Source of the DNA: JANNVK01 sp031414415
Lineage (GTDB): Bacteria > Acidobacteriota > Blastocatellia > Pyrinomonadales > Pyrinomonadaceae
Direction of reading: 5' to 3'
Assembly: GCA_031414415.1 (NCBI GenBank)
Contig: JANNVK010000132.1
Coordinates: 1 to 64,000 of the forward strand
Length of the DNA stretch: 64,000 nt
Shown: piece after piece, positions 50,671 to 58,484 of the stretch
Layout: every line of letters starts with the position of its first letter
How positions within the stretch are numbered: position 1 is the first letter of the stretch
The notes under the pieces: model-generated
What the model was told of the DNA's origin: nothing
Database searches by the model: none
Seen by the model: the letters and a program-made list of their open reading frames with translations, nothing else
Translations under genes and position numbers: made by a program

Positions 50671-52938
50671 ATGCAAACATTACGTTATATGCTCGGAGCA
50701 ATTTTATTTACGATTTTTCTTGCTCCAATTCTAATATTTTCACAATCGACAAGTTCTATCACAGGCAAAGTCACTTATGGCGACAATCAATCGCCTTTGC
50801 ACGAAGCTCTTGTGCAAATTACACAATTAAAACTGACAACATCAACTGATGATGATGGAAAGTTTGAGTTTAAAAATCTTCCAACTGGCAGATACACTTT
50901 AGTAACAAAATTTGAGGGTTTCGCAAATTCTGTAAGATCAATTGAATTGATAAATGGAGCAAACGCCACGGTTGATTTTCAATTATCGCTAACTTCTTTA
51001 CGTGAAGAAGTTACAATTACGGCATCTGGAAAAGAAGAATCAGTTTTCGATTCATTTCAGTCTGTTTCATCTGTCGGTTCTACGAGAATTACAGAAAAAG
51101 CATCAACCTCAATTGGAGAAGTTTTAGATGGCGAACCCGGAGTCGCAAAACGTAGTTTCGGAGCAGGTTCATCACGTCCCGTAATTCGCGGATTTGATGG
51201 CGATAGAGTATTGGTTACTCAAGATGGAATTCGTGTTGGTTCGGTTGGTTCACAATCTGCTGATCACGGCGAACCGATTGATCCGCTCTCGTTGAAAAGA
51301 CTCGAGGTTGTTAAAGGTCCGGCGACTTTGCTTTACGGTAGTTCGGCAATTGGCGGAGTTGTAAACGCAATTAGTAATGATGAAAACGAGTCGCACACAG
51401 GCTTTCGTGGAAGTTTTTCAACAATTGGTGGAACTGCAAACAGACAAGGTGCAGTAAATGGCGGACTTGAATATGGAATAAAAAACTGGCTTTTCCGCGG
51501 AAATGGAACATTTCAACGTGAAGGCGATTACAAAACTCCTATTGGTAGAATTCCAAATTCGGCATCAAAAGCGACTAGTGGTTCGGGAACAATTGGATAT
51601 TTTGGTAGTAAAGGCTTTTTTAGTTCAAGTTACAACTATGACAGAAGACGTTACGGAATTCCTTACGCCGCACTTTTTGAAGCTGAAGAAGTGGTAGAAA
51701 GACCAAGCGAATCATTGCCGGAAACTCCTGATGAAGATATCGATATTAGGATGAGAAATCAGAATTATCGGATTTCGACAGGCTTTCGAGATATAAATGC
51801 GTTTGTCACGGGCGGAACTTTTACTATAAATTATAACCGCTATAATCATCGGGAAATTGAAATCGCCAATAGGTTAGAAACAATTGCGACTACCTTCAAA
51901 AATAACGTTTTTACCTATAAAGGAATGTTTGAGCAAAAAAGAAACGCATTTTGGTCGGGTAGATTTGGTTTTGACGGGTTTAATCGCAACTACGAATCGC
52001 TAGGAGCAGAAGCCTTGGTTGAAGGCGGAAGCGTAAAGCACCGCTCAAATTCGGTTTTTGGATTGCAAGAATTGAGTTACAAAAGAGTTAGTTTTCAGTT
52101 TGGTGGAAGATACGAAAAAAACACGTATGAACCGGCAAGCCCAAACCTTAGAAAACGTAATTTTGGCGGAGTTTCAGGTGCTGCTGGCATAAAAGTCGGG
52201 CTTTGGGAAGGTGGAAATTTTGTTGCAAATTACACCAGCTCATTCCGTGCTCCAGCACTAGAGGAACTTTATAATAATGGTCCACATATTGGAAATGTGA
52301 CATTTGAAATCGGCGATCAAAACTTGCGTCGCGAACGTTCAAATGGCTTTGACGTTTCACTCAGACACACATCCAATAAATTTAGAATTTCCGGAGATTT
52401 GTATTATTACGACATCAAAAACTTTGTCTTCCTTTCACCAGTTGATGAGGATGGCGACGGAATTATTGATATCGAAGATGGTTTACCAGTAGCGGCTTTT
52501 TCACAAGCAAATAGCAAATTTACCGGTGCCGAAATAAGCGGCGAAGTTTCTGTCAACAAATATTTTGGTCTTTTCTTTGGTGGAGATGTTGTTCGTGCAA
52601 AATTAAAAAATGGCAACACTAATCTGCCACGCATTCCGCCAGTTCGCGGAAAACTTGGTCTTGATTTTCGTTACAAAGGCTTGAGCTTGAGACCTGAAGT
52701 GATTTTAGTAAATGAACAGACTAGGATTTTTCCGCTTGAAACCCGAACAGCGGGATATGGAATTATCAATGTTGCTGGTTCTTATGTGATTGGACGCGAA
52801 CATTTTGCCCATATTTTTACATTTAATGCATACAATTTAGGCGATAAACTATACCGAAACCATCTTTCATTTATCAAAAATCTAACACCTGAAATCGGAC
52901 GTGGAATTCGAGTCGGTTATACAATTAGATTTTTCTAA
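50671..52938 (+). CDS. TonB-dependent outer-membrane receptor, metal (ZnuD-like) type
   Basis: A 755-residue receptor with a signal peptide (1-25). A carboxypeptidase-regulatory domain spans about 28-110, then comes a full plug domain (VTITASGKEE, then VIRGFDGDRVLVTQDGIRVGS and DPLSLKRLEVVKGPATLLYGSSAIGGVVNAIS), then a 22-strand-type barrel ending YTIRFF. The SADHGEPIDPLSLKRLEV region resembles zinc- and heavy-metal receptors of the ZnuD group. Substrate is inferred. It follows the LytTR operon by 134 bases and ends in a strong terminator. Confidence 0.88.
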   Translation: MQTLRYMLGAILFTIFLAPILIFSQSTSSITGKVTYGDNQSPLHEALVQITQLKLTTSTDDDGKFEFKNLPTGRYTLVTKFEGFANSVRSIELINGANATVDFQLSLTSLREEVTITASGKEESVFDSFQSVSSVGSTRITEKASTSIGEVLDGEPGVAKRSFGAGSSRPVIRGFDGDRVLVTQDGIRVGSVGSQSADHGEPIDPLSLKRLEVVKGPATLLYGSSAIGGVVNAISNDENESHTGFRGSFSTIGGTANRQGAVNGGLEYGIKNWLFRGNGTFQREGDYKTPIGRIPNSASKATSGSGTIGYFGSKGFFSSSYNYDRRRYGIPYAALFEAEEVVERPSESLPETPDEDIDIRMRNQNYRISTGFRDINAFVTGGTFTINYNRYNHREIEIANRLETIATTFKNNVFTYKGMFEQKRNAFWSGRFGFDGFNRNYESLGAEALVEGGSVKHRSNSVFGLQELSYKRVSFQFGGRYEKNTYEPASPNLRKRNFGGVSGAAGIKVGLWEGGNFVANYTSSFRAPALEELYNNGPHIGNVTFEIGDQNLRRERSNGFDVSLRHTSNKFRISGDLYYYDIKNFVFLSPVDEDGDGIIDIEDGLPVAAFSQANSKFTGAEISGEVSVNKYFGLFFGGDVVRAKLKNGNTNLPRIPPVRGKLGLDFRYKGLSLRPEVILVNEQTRIFPLETRTAGYGIINVAGSYVIGREHFAHIFTFNAYNLGDKLYRNHLSFIKNLTPEIGRGIRVGYTIRFF

Positions 52939-52946
52939 ATTTTTGA

Positions 52947-52983
52947 ATAACCACGAAGTTTTCCGATAACTTCGTGGTTATTT
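52947..52983. terminator. Perfect 15-bp terminator hairpin after the TonB receptor
   Basis: Arms 52947-52961 and 52969-52983 (AATAACCACGAAGTT and its complement) pair perfectly around 7 bases, then TTTTT. It separates the plus-strand receptor from the minus-strand fahA region and may serve both strands. Confidence 0.88.
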
Positions 52984-52986
52984 TTT

Positions 52987-53064
52987 TAATCTACCGGCAA
53001 GATTATTCCGCGACATTCACCAAACCCAATCATCCGAGTGTTTTTAACTTTACTTGCCACTCCT
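52987..53064 (-). pseudogene. Remnant of a second fumarylacetoacetase 3' end
   Basis: Read on the minus strand, the last 25 codons of a fahA homologue are intact, ending MIGFGECRGIILPVD and a stop. The intact fahA ends RIGFGECRGIILPAD. Differences are mostly at third codon positions (for example GGG/GGA, GGT/GGC, ATC/ATT), which shows this was once a translated allele. It lies directly behind the 90-aa gene that follows fahA. Confidence 0.8.
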
Positions 53065-53080
53065 TGGATTAAAAGAAGAT

Positions 53081-53353
53081 TCACGCCAAAAAGTCATCAA
53101 CAATTTTAGCGATTTCCATATATTCGTCGCCCCAACCATTAAGCACAGCAATTTCCTGCAATTCGTTAGTTGGAAGAAACAAAAAGCGGATTTTACCTTT
53201 GTCACGAAACCCGAGCGTCCCATTTTTCTTGTATCGAGCGAGTGATTCTTCGACAACGATTTTTGCATCGCTGACGACACCTAGTCCGCCATCGTGTTGC
53301 GAGTTTTGAAGAAAGCGAAGCGTTCTTTCTAAAGCCAAAACGAATTTGTCCAT
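53081..53353 (-). CDS. Protein of unknown function (90 aa) inserted behind fahA
   Basis: A 90-residue protein starting MDKFVLALERTLRFLQNSQHDGG. It has VVSDAKIVVEESLARYKKNGTLGFRDKGKIRFLFLPTNELQEIAVLNGW and an acidic C-terminus. No family is recognised; the size and helix-strand pattern are compatible with a small regulator or antitoxin-like protein. The ATG is 5 bases after the fahA stop. The gene is bracketed by the fahA 3' end and a diverged second copy of it, so it looks like acquired cargo. Confidence 0.6.
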   Translation of the reverse strand: MDKFVLALERTLRFLQNSQHDGGLGVVSDAKIVVEESLARYKKNGTLGFRDKGKIRFLFLPTNELQEIAVLNGWGDEYMEIAKIVDDFLA

Positions 53354-53358
53354 CTTTC

Positions 53359-54660
53359 TTAATCCGCCGGCAAAATTATTCCGCGACATTCGCCAAATCC
53401 AATCCTTCGAAAACCTTCGCGTTCGCAATATCCTTTCATAATAACTTCATCGCCGTCTTCTAAAAATCTGCGTTGTTCGCCGTTTGGCAATTCAATCGGC
53501 TCTTTGCCACGCCACGTCATTTCCAGCAAGCAACCGCGTTCGCTTTTTTCTTTCCCTGAAACCGTTCCTGTCGCCATCAAATCGCCGGTTTGCAAATTAC
53601 AGCCGTTCGATGCGTGATGTGCCAACATTTGTCCGATTGTCCAATACAAATCTTTCATATTCGACCGTGAAATCATAAACGGTTTTTCGCCCGATTCACG
53701 CATTTTCGGCGTTTGAATATAGACTTCGAGTTTTATGTCGAATCCACCAAACTGTTTGTTATGTTCACTTTGCAGATGCGGAAGCGGTTGCGGATCGTCC
53801 GCATCACGCTCAAACGCAGGCACGCGAAACGGTGCGAGAGCTTCCATTGTTACAACAAACGGCGAGATTGTCGTGGCAAAATTTTTCGCTAAAAAGGGTC
53901 CGAGCGGTTGATATTCCCAAGCCTGAATATCGCGTGCCGACCAATCATTTACAAGGCACAGTCCGAAAATGTGTTCTTCGGCATTTTCAATCGGAATCGT
54001 TTCGCCAAGCTGATTTCCTTTGCCGATAAAAAATCCGACTTCCATTTCGTAATCGAGATTTTTCGCGGGAATATAAATCGGCGGAGCATCGGCATCAGCC
54101 CGATTTTGCCCTTTCGGACGCTTCACATCCGTTCCCGAAACGACGATTGACGATGCCCGACCGTGATAACCAATCGGCACATATTTGTAATTCGGCAACA
54201 ACGGATTATCGGGGCGAAACATTGCTCCGACATTGGTTGCGTGAAATATTGAACAGTAAAAATCGGTGTAATCTTGGATTTGAAATGGTGGAACGAATTC
54301 ACATTCGACAATTGGAACCAAAGCGTTTTCAATTTCCCAACGTTTTTCCTCGGAATAATCCTCTGACAACATCGACATTAACTCGAATCGCAGTCTTCGT
54401 TGTTGTTTAGGATTAAGATCAGAGAGATTACCGTTAAACCTTTGAAAATAATCACCTTCAAAAACTTCTTCCCTCAAATAGTTAAAATTGAGAACAAAGT
54501 CTCCAATTACTGCACCTAATTCAGGTTTTTCATTACCATTACTTCGCTTAAAAACACAAAAAGGTAAATTCTGAATCGGAAAATCGCTATTCGGGTCGTT
54601 GGCTGATTCAACCCAGCTTTTTAAGTTAATGTCGTGTGTTTCGTTAATTTCGTAAGTCAT
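53359..54660 (-). CDS. fahA: Fumarylacetoacetase
   Basis: A 433-residue FAH. It hydrolyses fumarylacetoacetate to fumarate and acetoacetate, the last step of tyrosine breakdown. Visible are the N-terminal domain (FPIQNLPFCVFKR), DYTDFYCSIFHATNVGAMFRP, GYHGRASSIVVSG, the metal-binding YEMEVGFFIGKGN and CLVNDWSARDIQAWEYQPLGPF, and TVSGKEKSERGCLLEMTW. Length matches the eukaryote-type bacterial enzyme. Its 3' end is duplicated 0.3 kb downstream. Confidence 0.95.
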   Translation of the reverse strand: MTYEINETHDINLKSWVESANDPNSDFPIQNLPFCVFKRSNGNEKPELGAVIGDFVLNFNYLREEVFEGDYFQRFNGNLSDLNPKQQRRLRFELMSMLSEDYSEEKRWEIENALVPIVECEFVPPFQIQDYTDFYCSIFHATNVGAMFRPDNPLLPNYKYVPIGYHGRASSIVVSGTDVKRPKGQNRADADAPPIYIPAKNLDYEMEVGFFIGKGNQLGETIPIENAEEHIFGLCLVNDWSARDIQAWEYQPLGPFLAKNFATTISPFVVTMEALAPFRVPAFERDADDPQPLPHLQSEHNKQFGGFDIKLEVYIQTPKMRESGEKPFMISRSNMKDLYWTIGQMLAHHASNGCNLQTGDLMATGTVSGKEKSERGCLLEMTWRGKEPIELPNGEQRRFLEDGDEVIMKGYCEREGFRRIGFGECRGIILPAD

Positions 54661-54674
54661 AAAATACCATAACA

Positions 54675-54770
54675 GTTAGAGTTCGTTAGAGTTCGTTAGA
54701 GTTACGCATTTATGCGTGAGAAACCGCCGCACTTCGCGGGCGGTTTCACGGCTGAAGCCGTAACTCTAAC
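54675..54770. repeat. Composite palindromic repeat with three direct GTTAGAGTT units
   Basis: GTTAGAGTTC occurs twice, followed by GTTAGAGTTACG. The last is complementary to CGTAACTCTAAC at 54759-54770. Between these arms lie three small perfect hairpins: 54704-54717 (ACGCAT/ATGCGT), 54720-54747 (GAAACCGCC/GGCGGTTTC) and 54748-54761 (ACGGCT/AGCCGT). The G+C is locally raised. It fills the gap between the nucleotidyltransferase-like gene and fahA. Confidence 0.8.
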
Positions 54771-54771
54771 C

Positions 54772-55461
54772 TTAGTTCAAAAACGGATTGACGCGAGGTT
54801 TTTGCCATTCAGCCACCATTTTCTTAAATTCGTTGATTTGCCCGACGGTGAAAAACTTTGCCGAGATTTTCCAAATATGTTCCCAGTCAATCGGGAAATT
54901 TCTCGTTAAATATGCTAAATCAAGTTCATATCGCGGAATTTTTTCAAACTTAGCTTTTTGATAAAGGTCAATTATCGCGTCAAATCGCATCAAAATCAGT
55001 CCATTGATTGTTGCTATCGGATATTTTCCTTCAACATAATTATAGCTTGTCGTTTCGTGTTTTTTGACGTAATCAAAGACAGAATTTGAGGTTTTCAAAA
55101 AATCAATCTGCATTCCTTCAAACCTTGCGTTGGTAAAATTTACGTCTTTATTGGTAACTTCAACGTAATCAATAATTTTTTCCAATTCTTGGACAGAAAT
55201 TAAAATATCAAGGTCTTTGGTATTGCGGTCTTCGATATATGCAAGATAAGCAATTCCGCCGACAATGCAGAAATCAACGTCCTTTTCTTCTAACAATTTC
55301 AGAAATTTTATGACTAAATCAGGCAACATATCGTAATCGATCGGAAAACCGTCTCGCCAATTTCTGATATTGAAAGCATTCGCGTCATAGATTGACTGGC
55401 AAATCGCCAATTGATGCGTTCTGGCGGCAAAAGTCGGTTCGATGAACGGGTAATTTCGCAT
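54772..55461 (-). CDS. Nucleotidyltransferase-fold protein (MNT/AbiEii-like)
   Basis: A 229-residue protein. VGGIAYLAYIEDRNTKDLDILI (GG at 68-69, D83 and D85) is the nucleotidyltransferase signature seen in MNT antitoxins and AbiEii-type toxins. MQIDFLKTSNSVFDYV likely gives the third acidic residue. The N-terminal 45 residues lack a known pattern. It sits in the tyrosine-degradation operon between an unknown gene and fahA. A role in defence or toxin-antitoxin control is inferred from the fold only. Confidence 0.72.
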   Translation of the reverse strand: MRNYPFIEPTFAARTHQLAICQSIYDANAFNIRNWRDGFPIDYDMLPDLVIKFLKLLEEKDVDFCIVGGIAYLAYIEDRNTKDLDILISVQELEKIIDYVEVTNKDVNFTNARFEGMQIDFLKTSNSVFDYVKKHETTSYNYVEGKYPIATINGLILMRFDAIIDLYQKAKFEKIPRYELDLAYLTRNFPIDWEHIWKISAKFFTVGQINEFKKMVAEWQKPRVNPFLN

Positions 55462-55492
55462 TTTTCTAACCTTATTTTAACATATTTTTGGA

Positions 55493-56374
55493 TCAAAAAA
55501 TTCCGATGTTTTGCAAATCTTCAATCGGTTCTAAAAATGAACAAGAACCGAATGAGATGGCGTTTTTTGCTCGCATCGTAGCGATTTCGGAATTGCTCAG
55601 CGAATGTCCGTTCCACATAATTCCTTCGTCAGAAAACGAAAAATTACCCGAATCGACTTCGTTCATCAATTGATGGACAAAATTGCTGTTTAAATTCTTG
55701 CGTAAATAGCAGGCGGATAGAAAAACATTCAAAAACCCGTGCATCAATCCTTTTGGTGCATCGTTTTCATAATTCAGAGGCTTGGTGCAGCGAAGCGGAT
55801 GATGAAGCCCCGCAGTTGCCTTAAAAGGAATATTTGCCGCGACGCAGATTCGCATAAACTTAATAATTAAATCAGTTGAGGGAAATGCCTCTTGCGTAAT
55901 TCCACCAGTTCGAATTTTTGCACCTCGTTTTGCAATCGTAAGTGTTGTAATGAAATCGGTGAGAATATCGGTTAACGGAAATTCAAAAAATACTTTCATT
56001 TCCTTTGGTACTATTTCGTTTGCGTCCGAAATTTCGGCTGCATCTGAAACTTTAATTTCCAATGAGTCAACCACAGCATTGCCATCATTGGCGGTGTTAA
56101 ACTCCGAAATTTTTTCCAAAGCAATTTCTAAATCACTATCAATCAGTAAGCTCAATCGCCACAGATTCTTTTTCGAATAATGTGGTGAAGCTACTTCGGA
56201 AAATTCGTCGAGCGATTCAAACGGAAGAACAAATCTGCCGAGCATCCAAGATTCTTCGCTCTTCAAATACGCCGCATAATTTTTGACCGCAACATCCAAA
56301 GGCAATTTTGAAGGCGGAAAAAGTCCTGCATAATCAACAATTTCGGTCAATAGAGTTTTTATTGAATCAGTCAT
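55493..56374 (-). CDS. Conserved-looking protein of unknown function in the tyrosine operon
   Basis: A 293-residue soluble protein. It opens IKTLLTEIVDYAGLFPPSKLPLDVAVKNYAAY. It has alternating strands and helices (FFEFPLTDILTDFI, AKIRTGGITQEAFPSTDLIIKFM, NIPFKATAGLHHPLR) that suggest a TIM-barrel-like fold. No enzyme family is recognised. It is 16 bases from hmgA and in the same direction. The pathway lacks a recognisable maleylacetoacetate isomerase here, so an enzymatic role in this step is conceivable but unproven. Confidence 0.7.
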   Translation of the reverse strand: MTDSIKTLLTEIVDYAGLFPPSKLPLDVAVKNYAAYLKSEESWMLGRFVLPFESLDEFSEVASPHYSKKNLWRLSLLIDSDLEIALEKISEFNTANDGNAVVDSLEIKVSDAAEISDANEIVPKEMKVFFEFPLTDILTDFITTLTIAKRGAKIRTGGITQEAFPSTDLIIKFMRICVAANIPFKATAGLHHPLRCTKPLNYENDAPKGLMHGFLNVFLSACYLRKNLNSNFVHQLMNEVDSGNFSFSDEGIMWNGHSLSNSEIATMRAKNAISFGSCSFLEPIEDLQNIGIF

Positions 56375-56390
56375 AGCTACCCATTATCAG

Positions 56391-57680
56391 CTATTTAAAA
56401 TTCTTCTTCAAACCTTGCCAACATTCGTGATAATTTTTCTGCAAACTCGGTGTTTCGAGAGCAAATTTTGTCGGATGCAAAATGTATCGTGTTTCAAACA
56501 TAAAAGCTAAAGTATTCTCAAGTTTTTGCGGCTTCAAATCAGCATTTGTCGCTTTTTCAAATCCTTCGGCATCAGGTCCGTGAGCCGAAAACGAGTTGTG
56601 CAGCGAACCACCGCCTTTCACAAAACCTTCTTCTTTGGCATCGTATTTTCCATCGATCAAACCCATATATTCGCTCATTACGTTGCGGTGATACCAAGGT
56701 GGACGGAAAGTGTTTTCAGCAACTAACCAGCGATCAGGAAAGATTACAAAATCACAGTTTGCCACGCCGACTTCGGGCGAATTTGAGGTTAAAACCGTGA
56801 AAATCGACGGATCGGGATGATCGAACGAGATTGAGCCGATTGTGTTAAAGCGTCGCAAATCGTATCGGTAAGGTGCATAATTTCCGTGCCACGCAACCAC
56901 GTCAAACGGCGAATTTTCAATCTCGCAAGCGAACAAATTTCCACCAAACTTGCAAACTAATTCAAACGAACCTTCGCGGTCTTCAAACCACGCTTCCGGC
57001 GTTTCAAAATCTCTTGAATTCGCCAAACCGTTTGAGCCAATCGCACCAAGTTCGGGCAGACGAAAGTTCGCTCCGTAATTTTCGCAAACATAACCGCGAG
57101 CCTTTCCGTCCGCAAGATGAACGCTGAATTTCAAACCACGTGGAATAATCGCAATCTCGCCCGCACCAACTTGGATTGCTCCCATTTCCGTCAAAATTCC
57201 GATTCGCCCGTCTTCGGGAACAATCAACATTTCGCCGTCCGCGTTGTAGAAAAAACGGTTTTTCATATCCGCATTGCAAGCGTAAATGTGAATCGCAATT
57301 CCGTGTTGCGAATACGAATCGCCGCAACCCGCAATCGTCATCATTGAATCAATAAAGTCTTTAGTTTCAACCGGATAGTCAAACGCATTCCAACGAAGCT
57401 GATTCGGATTTGTCGCAACTTCATCAAACTTACTCGCCCAATTTCCGTTCGAAATTTGTCGAAAAGGTTTGTGCAAAACGGACGGACGAATTCGATAAAG
57501 CCAGCTTCGTTGATTGAGAAGTCGCGGCGTTGTGAACGAAGTTCCCGAAAATTGTTCGGCATACAATCCGAACGGAGGTTTTTGCGGAGAATTTTGCCCA
57601 ATCGGCAACGCACCCGCAATTGCTTCGGTGGCGAAATTGTTGCCGAAACCCGGCTGATATTTGAAAATTTCCGATGTCAT
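56391..57680 (-). CDS. hmgA: Homogentisate 1,2-dioxygenase
   Basis: A 429-residue cupin-type, iron-dependent ring-cleavage enzyme converting homogentisate to maleylacetoacetate. Visible are YQPGFGNNFATEAIAGALPIGQN, RTRRSWLYRIRPSV-like NQRSWLYRIRPSVLH, VVAWHGNYAPYRYDLRRF, and the iron-site region PPWYHRNVMSEYMGLI with GGSLHNSFSAHGPDAEGFEKA. Length is normal. The start overlaps the stop of the HEPN gene by 4 bases. Confidence 0.96.
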   Translation of the reverse strand: MTSEIFKYQPGFGNNFATEAIAGALPIGQNSPQKPPFGLYAEQFSGTSFTTPRLLNQRSWLYRIRPSVLHKPFRQISNGNWASKFDEVATNPNQLRWNAFDYPVETKDFIDSMMTIAGCGDSYSQHGIAIHIYACNADMKNRFFYNADGEMLIVPEDGRIGILTEMGAIQVGAGEIAIIPRGLKFSVHLADGKARGYVCENYGANFRLPELGAIGSNGLANSRDFETPEAWFEDREGSFELVCKFGGNLFACEIENSPFDVVAWHGNYAPYRYDLRRFNTIGSISFDHPDPSIFTVLTSNSPEVGVANCDFVIFPDRWLVAENTFRPPWYHRNVMSEYMGLIDGKYDAKEEGFVKGGGSLHNSFSAHGPDAEGFEKATNADLKPQKLENTLAFMFETRYILHPTKFALETPSLQKNYHECWQGLKKNFK

Positions 57681-58045
57681 TGTTTAGTTTGAATTTGCTG
57701 CAAGTAGGTTGAAATTTTCTCGGCTATTTGAAACGAATCTTCTGTAAGTTGTTTAATATCAGCAATTTCGCTGAGATAATCGGCTTTTACGCGATTGTCC
57801 CGAAGTACTTTTCCCGAAAGCCCGATTGCCCGATGCGTTCTGCCTTTGTAACGGTATGCTTCCCAAACTTGAAGATGCGAACTTTCAGTTTGCCAAAAAA
57901 TAAATCCGTCTTCTTCTAAAAGTATTTTTGCTTGATGATAAACAGCATAATAAATTCGACTGATTGCCGTTCTTTTTGAGGCTTCATTTTCTTGATTGCC
58001 TAAATTTTCAGCCAAAAAGCGAAAGTCATTCCAATCAAAATTCAT
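57677..58045 (-). CDS. HEPN-domain protein (putative RNase toxin)
   Basis: A 122-residue helical protein. SRIYYAVYHQAK (R30-x6-H37) matches the HEPN RX4-6H RNase motif, preceded by the usual KRTAI helix. HEPN proteins are common toxins in toxin-antitoxin and abortive-infection modules. It overlaps both neighbours by 4 bases: the upstream 132-aa gene and hmgA. The upstream protein is not a nucleotidyltransferase, so this is not a standard MNT/HEPN pair. Confidence 0.72.
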   Translation of the reverse strand: MNFDWNDFRFLAENLGNQENEASKRTAISRIYYAVYHQAKILLEEDGFIFWQTESSHLQVWEAYRYKGRTHRAIGLSGKVLRDNRVKADYLSEIADIKQLTEDSFQIAEKISTYLQQIQTKQ

Positions 58046-58440
58046 TTAACAAACTCCAAATTTATCAGTATTTTTGAATCGGAACGTTCTTCGTTATCAA
58101 TCCACCAATCTTCATCAAATTTATCCAATTTAGGACGCGAATCTTTAGCAGATTTTGTCTGAACATTAACCAAAAGCCGGTGCCAATTAACGTCTTCCGG
58201 GTCAGCGAAAAATTGTAAAATCAACTCTTGTTTTTTCCCGAAATGTGTCCTGATTTTTGTCGGAATTTCTTCTAAAAGCTGTAATAAAAAAAGATTATCG
58301 CCAATAAAATCGGCAACTTCTTTCGGGTTTTCGATTATGTAATCTTTTGCTAAATGTTCCGCGTGCGTGCGTGTGTGCGTTGCAAAAGCACTTTGCAACT
58401 GCTCGATTACCGAAACATTTTCTATAGTGTCTAACTGCAT
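58042..58440 (-). CDS. Partner of the HEPN protein, unknown family
   Basis: A 132-residue acidic protein. The N-terminal half is helical (VIEQLQSAFATHTRTHAEHLAKDYIIENPKEVADFIGDNLFLLQLLEEIP); the C-terminal half has beta strands (ELILQFFADPEDVNWHRLLVNVQT) and ends ILINLEFVK. No known motif is seen. The 4-base overlap with the HEPN gene and the small size suggest a two-gene module with this protein as possible antitoxin. Position is between hpd and hmgA. Confidence 0.6.
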   Translation of the reverse strand: MQLDTIENVSVIEQLQSAFATHTRTHAEHLAKDYIIENPKEVADFIGDNLFLLQLLEEIPTKIRTHFGKKQELILQFFADPEDVNWHRLLVNVQTKSAKDSRPKLDKFDEDWWIDNEERSDSKILINLEFVK

Positions 58441-58484
58441 AATGAAAAATTATAACTGAAAGATTGAAACTTGAATAGAGAAAA

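Noticed and set aside
53050..53280. 76-codon minus-strand frame between fahA and the terminator
   Set aside because: It overlaps the 90-aa gene in another frame; the 90-aa frame has a better start position and composition.
57004..57327. 107-codon frame inside hmgA on the same strand
   Set aside because: It is a shifted-frame shadow of the hmgA coding region, with Arg/Cys-rich composition and no ribosome site.
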